DNA of 64,000 nt from Symbiodinium natans (taxonomy: Eukaryota > Sar > Dinophyceae > Suessiales > Symbiodiniaceae), in contig CAJNDS010002359.1 in assembly GCA_905221605.1 (NCBI GenBank), forward strand, positions 119,501 through 183,500, written 5' to 3'. The position numbers and the translations under genes were made by a program. Shown one piece after another: positions 58,921 to 64,000 of this stretch. Within the stretch, counting starts at the first letter, position 1, and every line of letters begins with the position of its first letter. Under the pieces are notes generated by a model. The model searched no databases and was not told the DNA's origin. It saw only the letters and a list, made by a program, of their open reading frames with translations.

Positions 58921-59116
58921 GACAGCTCGCAGCGCCTGAAGTGTCAGAAGATGCCACAAAGCGTAACATGCCAGCCAATTCATGTGGCGGGTCGTTCCCT
59001 TTCTGTTGGCTGGGACGTTGAAACCTGGACTATTTCAAGACAACATCGTGGCATCGTCATTGGTCCAGGCCAAAGCATCTCAATCACATGCGGGTGCCCT
59101 GACAGAGGCTGTATAC

Positions 59117-59469
59117 CTTACCCCCAGGAGTTGCCGACCATGAATTTCCAGCCTGCAACCTGCTGCGAGATCTTGTCTAGCTGCAGGGATTCCACAGGCA
59201 CATGTGCATGCATGCCGTCGTGCGTGAAACTGAATGTTTGCGTCAGTCTGACAACCAATTACCAACAGATCACGATGACCAAAACCAAACTGCCTTCAGC
59301 ACTTTGATCCACTACTCAATGCTAGTTAGGATGTCTTGCTTCTTGCAACTCAATTGCAATCGCATCGAACCATCTGGAAAGAGCTTCATGCGAACATCTC
59401 TTGACAGTCCGAGATGCAAATCTTGCCACTTTTGTGGCGCCGGATCAATATCAAGAAAAGAAACATGAG
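59117..59469 (-). CDS. Last two exons of an unidentified gene upstream of PES1
   Basis: Exon 59,340-59,469 encodes SFLDIDPAPQKWQDLHLGLS then VRMKLFPDGSMRLQLSCK. Exon about 59,119-59,247 encodes LTQTFSFTHDGMHAHVPVES then LDKISQQVAGWKFMV and ends NSWG-stop. The join (AA|GC ... CAG|A) rebuilds a Lys and keeps frame, so both are very likely real. TGGGGGTAAGG at the end could instead be a donor. The stop lies about 200 bp before the PES1 ATG. I do not recognise the family. Upstream exons between 59.5 and 61 kb were not resolved. Confidence 0.6.
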
Positions 59470-59899
59470 CTTTCCAAAGAGCATATCAGCACTGTCAGCT
59501 GTCGGCATATCTGACGCACTGCCTTTGGATTGGATGATGTTGAGCATTGTGGAATACCCAAGTCTTCATCGAGAGCCTCGTGCCTCAAACAGATGCTTTG
59601 CCTTTCGTGTATGTGTGCACATTGGTGGCAAACGTCTCCTTGTCAACCTGTGTCAAATATACGCAACTGGTCTAAAACAAGGTGAACTCAATCCTGGCAC
59701 GCCTGGAAATTTCAATCGTTCTTGCCGAACTGAAGAGCTATTCTTTGAACAACGACGAACGTTCTCTTACCAGCCAGCTTGGATGCATAAACACGCAAAC
59801 GATTCCTCACGGCCCCGCCAGAACATCGACACGTGATGCATCCAGGCTGTACAAAAAGCGCGAAAGAGGTAAAGCAGGCAACGCCCCGTAAAGGGGCCG

Positions 59900-61050
59900 C
59901 GCAACCTAAGAACCAGAGCCTTCCAAGGTGACATTTAAAATACGAAACGAACGACGGCGCACTTCCACAAATGTCCATCAGAACTGAAGGGTAACAAGGG
60001 ATTGACACACGCCAAATCATACAAGTGGCACATTCCATCCATACGCCTTGCTGCAAACAAAGGCAGAGCTTGTTGGAGCACATATTGCAGCTACCAGAAG
60101 GAGCTGCGTAGGGCAGAATCGTTCTGAGGGATGTCAACCAAAGGAGCCACTTTTCAATATGTGAAGCAGCTTTCAGGATTCACCAGCAGCAGTTGCATGT
60201 CTTGGGCGGCGAAAAGTGTTGTCACCAGCCCTTCTGCCAATCCTGAACCTGCAAAGCATGCGACAGGCCTGGCCTCAAAGCATCACAGGAGAAAAGGCAA
60301 CGAAGGCAGCGACCCACGTTGGGCCACCACGTGAGAAGAACACCAAGGCTTGGACAAATCAAAATCTGGAATGTACACTGCGCCACCCAACCAAGTAGCA
60401 ACCCAAAAAAACCTCTTTAGCGAAAAAGGGGCGGGTCGAGTTCACGCCCTCTTCGAGGGACGCCCAAGTGTTGCAGAAGACAGTCGGAGCGTAAAGGGCC
60501 CAATGAAAAGACACTCTAGTGAACTCCAAAGGCTAGGCGGCCTCAAAGTGGTCAATAATTCGCACTCCCCAAAACACGCGGAGACAACACACGTTTCCAC
60601 GGAGAAAACTGTCTTCAGAGGCTCAACGCAAAAAAAGGTTCTTGGTATTCTTGCAAAGGAATGAGTACGGGAAGGGGTTCCGATGCATTTTCGCACGTCA
60701 CACTATTTCTTGCACTACGAAGACCTCACGATTACCACTTTATTTCTCATGTGCTTCACAGCTGGATTCATCTGAAAGCAGCCATCCTGGCATGGTACTG
60801 AACCAACCAGGCACACACGGCTGAGAAATGTTTTCCGAGCGCAGGAAGACGACGCAGCCGAGCAAGCAGGAAAGCCCATCGTCCCCACGGACTGCAGGAA
60901 AAAGATGGAAAAAACTCAAAACCCCTTTGCCGAAGTCTTGCAAGGAACCTGTTTTGTAACCTGCTCTGAAGCTAACTACCACCAGCCTGGGAAGCTGCCT
61001 GCACAGGCTCTGGAAATATTTGGCTTCGGCTGAATCGGTTTTGCTTTGAT
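59900..61050. other. Stretch with no assignable exon
   Basis: Only weak frames on both strands, for example a 104-codon plus frame at 60,350-60,664 with no recognisable motif. Nothing else is seen. Confidence 0.4.
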
Positions 61051-61052
61051 GG

Positions 61053-61163
61053 TCTGGGGGGCTCGGTGGGGAGGTGGGGGGTGGTGGGGGTGGGGGTGGG
61101 GGTGGGGGGGGGGGGTAAGGGAGGGTGGGGGTAAGGGGTTTGGGGTGGGGTGGTGGGGGACAT
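61053..61163. repeat. G-rich GGGGGT tract
   Basis: About 110 bp of G runs broken by T and A, with strong G-quadruplex potential on the plus strand. Confidence 0.9.
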
Positions 61164-61499
61164 CAGCTGGATGTTCAGACGCTTAGTGGAAACCGGCATG
61201 TTCATGGTTGCGTGTCGGGGTGCGCGGTTTTAAGGTTGTTGGCTTGAGTTTGCGGCTTACGGGTTGCGCTGTTTGGGGTTTTGGGGGTTTCCGCGGCCCG
61301 AACTGAAAGCTTTGGAAGTGAACGGAACCAAACCCCACCATTTCCCCCCCCCCGGCACACCGTGTTCCAACGACAACCAGCTCTGAACAGCTGAAACCGG
61401 CAGAAACCTGGATCGCAAAGGCACTCCTGCGTTGCTCACTTTCCGGCTTTTTGGAGATGGGTCAGATTTGGGATACTGCGTGTCGAGGCAAAAGTCGCA

Positions 61500-62290
61500 C
61501 TGACACAGAAGCACATAGTTACTAATGAAGTAAATAGGCAGAGGGGTAATCGATGTACAGTAAGGATCTTTGGGTGCAAGAGAGTAGACTGTGTCATCAG
61601 CGTACTCCATGTCGCAGAGCGAAGGATCGGTTTGGAGGACTGTGGGGAGCGGTCCAAACGAGGTCGTGCAGGTTGTAAACGGGCTCTTGGAATAGGACTG
61701 AAAGGGTGATAATAAAACAACATGGAAAGAGTGGACATCCTTGTCTAATGCCTCTGGAGAAGTTTGCTGAGTAGAGGAGTCTTTAAAATAAACTGGGATC
61801 CCTGGTCAATAGACAAAAGACGAACCCCGACCAGCAGAAGGGCGTAAACGAGTGATTGAATCAAAGGCTTGGGCCCAGTCTACTAACCGGGCAGAAAATA
61901 TTTCCCGGTGTCGCTCGTGGAGTTCTAGTAAGCGCCGGATTTTGAAAAGCGGGGAAAAGGTGGACCTCCGAACTGAACGGGAGAAATGCGATCATCGATG
62001 GCATTCTGAAGCCGATTGTCGAGCATGGAAGCGTAAATTTTGTAGACCGTGTTGATGAGTGAAAATGGCCTGTAGCTTTCAGGGAATCTTGGATCTCTTT
62101 TCTTTCCCTTAAAAATCATCACATATTCTCCAGGAATCAGGCGACGCGGCCTCCTTGAAAGCTTTATTCAAGTGTGCTAGGAAAGCAATATGGGCCGATC
62201 TAGGAGCAAATTTCAAGACTATCGCCGGAATTCCGTCCGGCCCGGCTGCCTTCTTGTGTTTCAAGCGTGCGAATGCTTTCTGACCGGGCA
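61500..62290 (-). pseudogene. Degenerate non-LTR (LINE-type) reverse transcriptase
   Basis: The order of LINE reverse-transcriptase blocks is clear on the minus strand, but in several frames. The fingers block AAGPDGIP is at about 62,230-62,250. Then come FPESYRPFSLINTVYKIYA (about 62,015-62,085) and ISPVQFG. Motif A, LVDWAQAFDSI, is at about 61,850-61,890. Motif B, RGIRQGCPLFPCCF, is at about 61,710-61,757. Motif C, MEYADDT, is at 61,591-61,610. Frame breaks near 62,125 and between motifs B and C, plus the loss of the endonuclease part, mark a dead copy. The minus-strand orientation is shared with the genes. Confidence 0.88.
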
Positions 62291-62342
62291 ATGGCCCATG
62301 GGGCCCATGGCCATGCCCATGCCATGGCCATGGCTGCCATGG

Positions 62343-63560
62343 CACTATGACACTATGACTCTGACTATGACTATGACTATGACTATGGACTATGACTCGA
62401 CTCTATGAATATGAATGGCAATGACTTTGTTGACTCATGACTCATGACTCATGACTCATGACTCATGACTCATGACTCATGACTCATGACTCATGACTCA
62501 TGACTCATGACTCATGACTCATGACTCATGACTCATGACTCATGACTCATGACTCATGATTCATGACTCATGACTCATGACTCATGACTCATGACTCATG
62601 TCATGTCATGACTGTTGACTCATGACTCATGACTCATGACTCATCATGACTCATGACTCATCATGACTCATGACTCATGACTCATGACTCATGACTCATG
62701 ACTCATAACTCATGACTCATGACTGTCATGAGTCATGTCATGACTCTCTGGCTCTCTGGCATACTCTGGCGACTGGCGACTCTGGCGGCCCACTGGCGGC
62801 TACGGTCTATAATCATCTATAGAGTCTATGGCATGACCGGTATGATTCGACTCGACTCGACTGTGCCTGTGACTGTGACTGTGACTGTGACTGTGACTGT
62901 GACTGTGACTGTGACTGTGATTCTGCATGACTGTGCTGTGACTGTGATATGATTCTGAATCAAAGATAATCAGAGTCTGAGTCAGAGTCTGAGTCAGAGT
63001 CTGAGTCAGAGTCTGAGTCAGAGTCAGAGTCTGAGCCTGAGCCTGGGGCCTGAGGCCTGAGGCCTGAGGCCTGAGGCCTGAGGCCTGAGGCCTGAGGCCT
63101 GAGGCCTGAGCCTCTGCCTCTGAGTCTGAGTGCTGATGATCGGCTGATGATGATGAGGATGAGGAACTCTGACTGACTCCGACTCTACTCGACCCATGAC
63201 ACTGACAGAGCAAAAGACGTCTCGACCTCGGTCTGGGCCTGGCCAGGCCGGCCCCGGCCCGGCCCCGGCCCGGCCCCGGCCCTGGCCCCAGGCCCCAGGC
63301 CCAGGCCCAGGCCCAGGCCCAGGCCCAGCCCAGGCCCTTGAAATTCGAATCATTTCATCTCATTCAGTCTTGCATTGCTCTCGGTCTTGGTTCGTTCAAC
63401 GAATTTTTGTCAACAAGCAATCATCATCGATCATGGCATCATGGACCATGGACCATGGATCAGGATCAGGGTGATCAGGGATCTGATCATGGATCATGGA
63501 TCATCAGATCAGATTCATCAGATCATCGATCATCTTTATAATTCATCGAATCGAAGTCGA
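62343..63560. repeat. Composite satellite block
   Basis: Successive arrays: (ACTATG)n 62,343-62,397; (GACTCAT)n about 62,431-62,742, with a few deletions; (GTGACT)n 62,868-62,935; (GAGTCAGAGTCT)n 62,969-63,035; (GGCCTGA)n 63,046-63,112; CCCGGC/CCCAGG-type GC-rich repeat 63,240-63,335; and ATCATGGATC-type repeat 63,420-63,540. It separates the two retroelement remnants. Confidence 0.93.
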
Positions 63561-63622
63561 AGCGACCATCAGTCATCATCATAAATTCATCATCGACTTT
63601 TTCATAAAAGGATTTTCAAACC

Positions 63623-64000
63623 TCAAAGGAAAACCCCAAAAATGACTCTGAAAACCCCACCAATCGAGTGCACTGCACCCTCACTGGCACCATCCGTGAA
63701 GACGTGCACCACGTGGTCTGCCACGCCACACGGCACCTGGCGAGGCTCACACGCACGGAGACGTGCAATGAACAAACGCAGCGAATCTCTCGCTGCATCG
63801 TCCAAGACCAACTCGTCAGAACAATGCCCCTTTGCCCACGAGCGAATGTCAGCCATGATTAAACGGCCCGACTTTCCGAGGATGTATGAATCGGTGTAAT
63901 GGAGCCGACCCATGAGACTGAGATAACGCTTTCGAGAGATCACTCCCTCGCGTAGAAACTCTTCAAGTGACACCACAAGCTCCTCGGCACGACCAGGCTT
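63623..64000 (-). mobile_element. Retroelement polyprotein fragment with RNase H-like motif
   Basis: The minus-strand frame enters from beyond the window. It contains SRKRYLSLMGRLHYTDSYIL, an ADIRSWAKG segment, and then VHVFTDGASEG followed by a GG turn. This is the first catalytic Asp block of an RNase H fold, in the layout that follows the polymerase in retroelements. It resembles the FTDGA-type proteins abundant in dinoflagellate genomes. The frame ends at 63,623 soon after, so the copy is truncated. The exact retroelement class is not determined. Confidence 0.65.

Noticed and set aside
62431-62742. CRISPR or regulatory array of GACTCAT
   Set aside because: A simple heptamer satellite with no spacers.
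1-64000. tRNA, rRNA, SL RNA or snRNA genes
   Set aside because: I looked for cloverleaf arms with CCA-end context, conserved rRNA blocks and a full 22-nt leader followed by GT, and found none; a covariance-model scan would be decisive.

Overview
The window looks like nuclear DNA of a dinoflagellate, probably Suessiales/Symbiodiniaceae-like (the lineage is inference). The evidence is in the gene structure. Every gene I could recognise lies on the minus strand, as in dinoflagellate one-directional gene blocks. Coding sequence is cut into very short exons (about 28-130 nt). Most introns begin with GC, some with GT and a few with GA, and nearly all end in AG followed by G. There are degenerate TTTAGGG/CCCTAAA-type arrays and many heptamer satellites. 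I saw no bacterial operon signals, rRNA, tRNA or CRISPR array.

Layout, read in the direction of transcription (right to left). The right edge (61.3-64.0 kb) holds two retroelement remnants: a frameshifted non-LTR reverse transcriptase and a truncated RNase H-like polyprotein. A 1.2-kb satellite block separates them. The last two exons of an unidentified gene end near 59.12 kb. About 200 bp further on begins PES1 (pescadillo), about 19.6 kb long (58,920 to about 39,302), rebuilt from 25 exons. Its introns carry a palindromic repeat array (52.5-53.7 kb), a telomere-like higher-order repeat (53.9-54.6 kb), an AT-rich island with a terminal-inverted-repeat element and its deleted derivative (47.0-49.4 kb), and a large AGT/ACT microsatellite (41.0-42.7 kb). 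Unidentified exons follow between 39 and 31 kb, including a clear terminal exon at 35,782-35,886. NOL10 (ENP2) runs from about 26.6 to 17.4 kb in at least 23 exons: WD40 propeller, conserved linker and NUC153 motif. A single-exon N-terminal Xaa-Pro-Lys methyltransferase (NTMT1-like) lies at 14,753-15,610. Further left are an RRM protein (10.2-10.5 kb), with possible AT-hook exons upstream of it, and a secreted EGF-repeat protein (6,027 to about 2.7 kb or beyond).

How the genes relate: PES1 acts in 60S and NOL10 in 40S ribosome assembly in the nucleolus. NTMT1 homologues methylate N-termini that include ribosomal proteins. The middle of the window is therefore a same-strand run of ribosome-related genes, with an EGF-type secreted protein downstream. 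Whether they are co-expressed cannot be read from the sequence. All exon joins were made by eye: I matched reading frames and phase to what I know of the protein families, with no alignment software.
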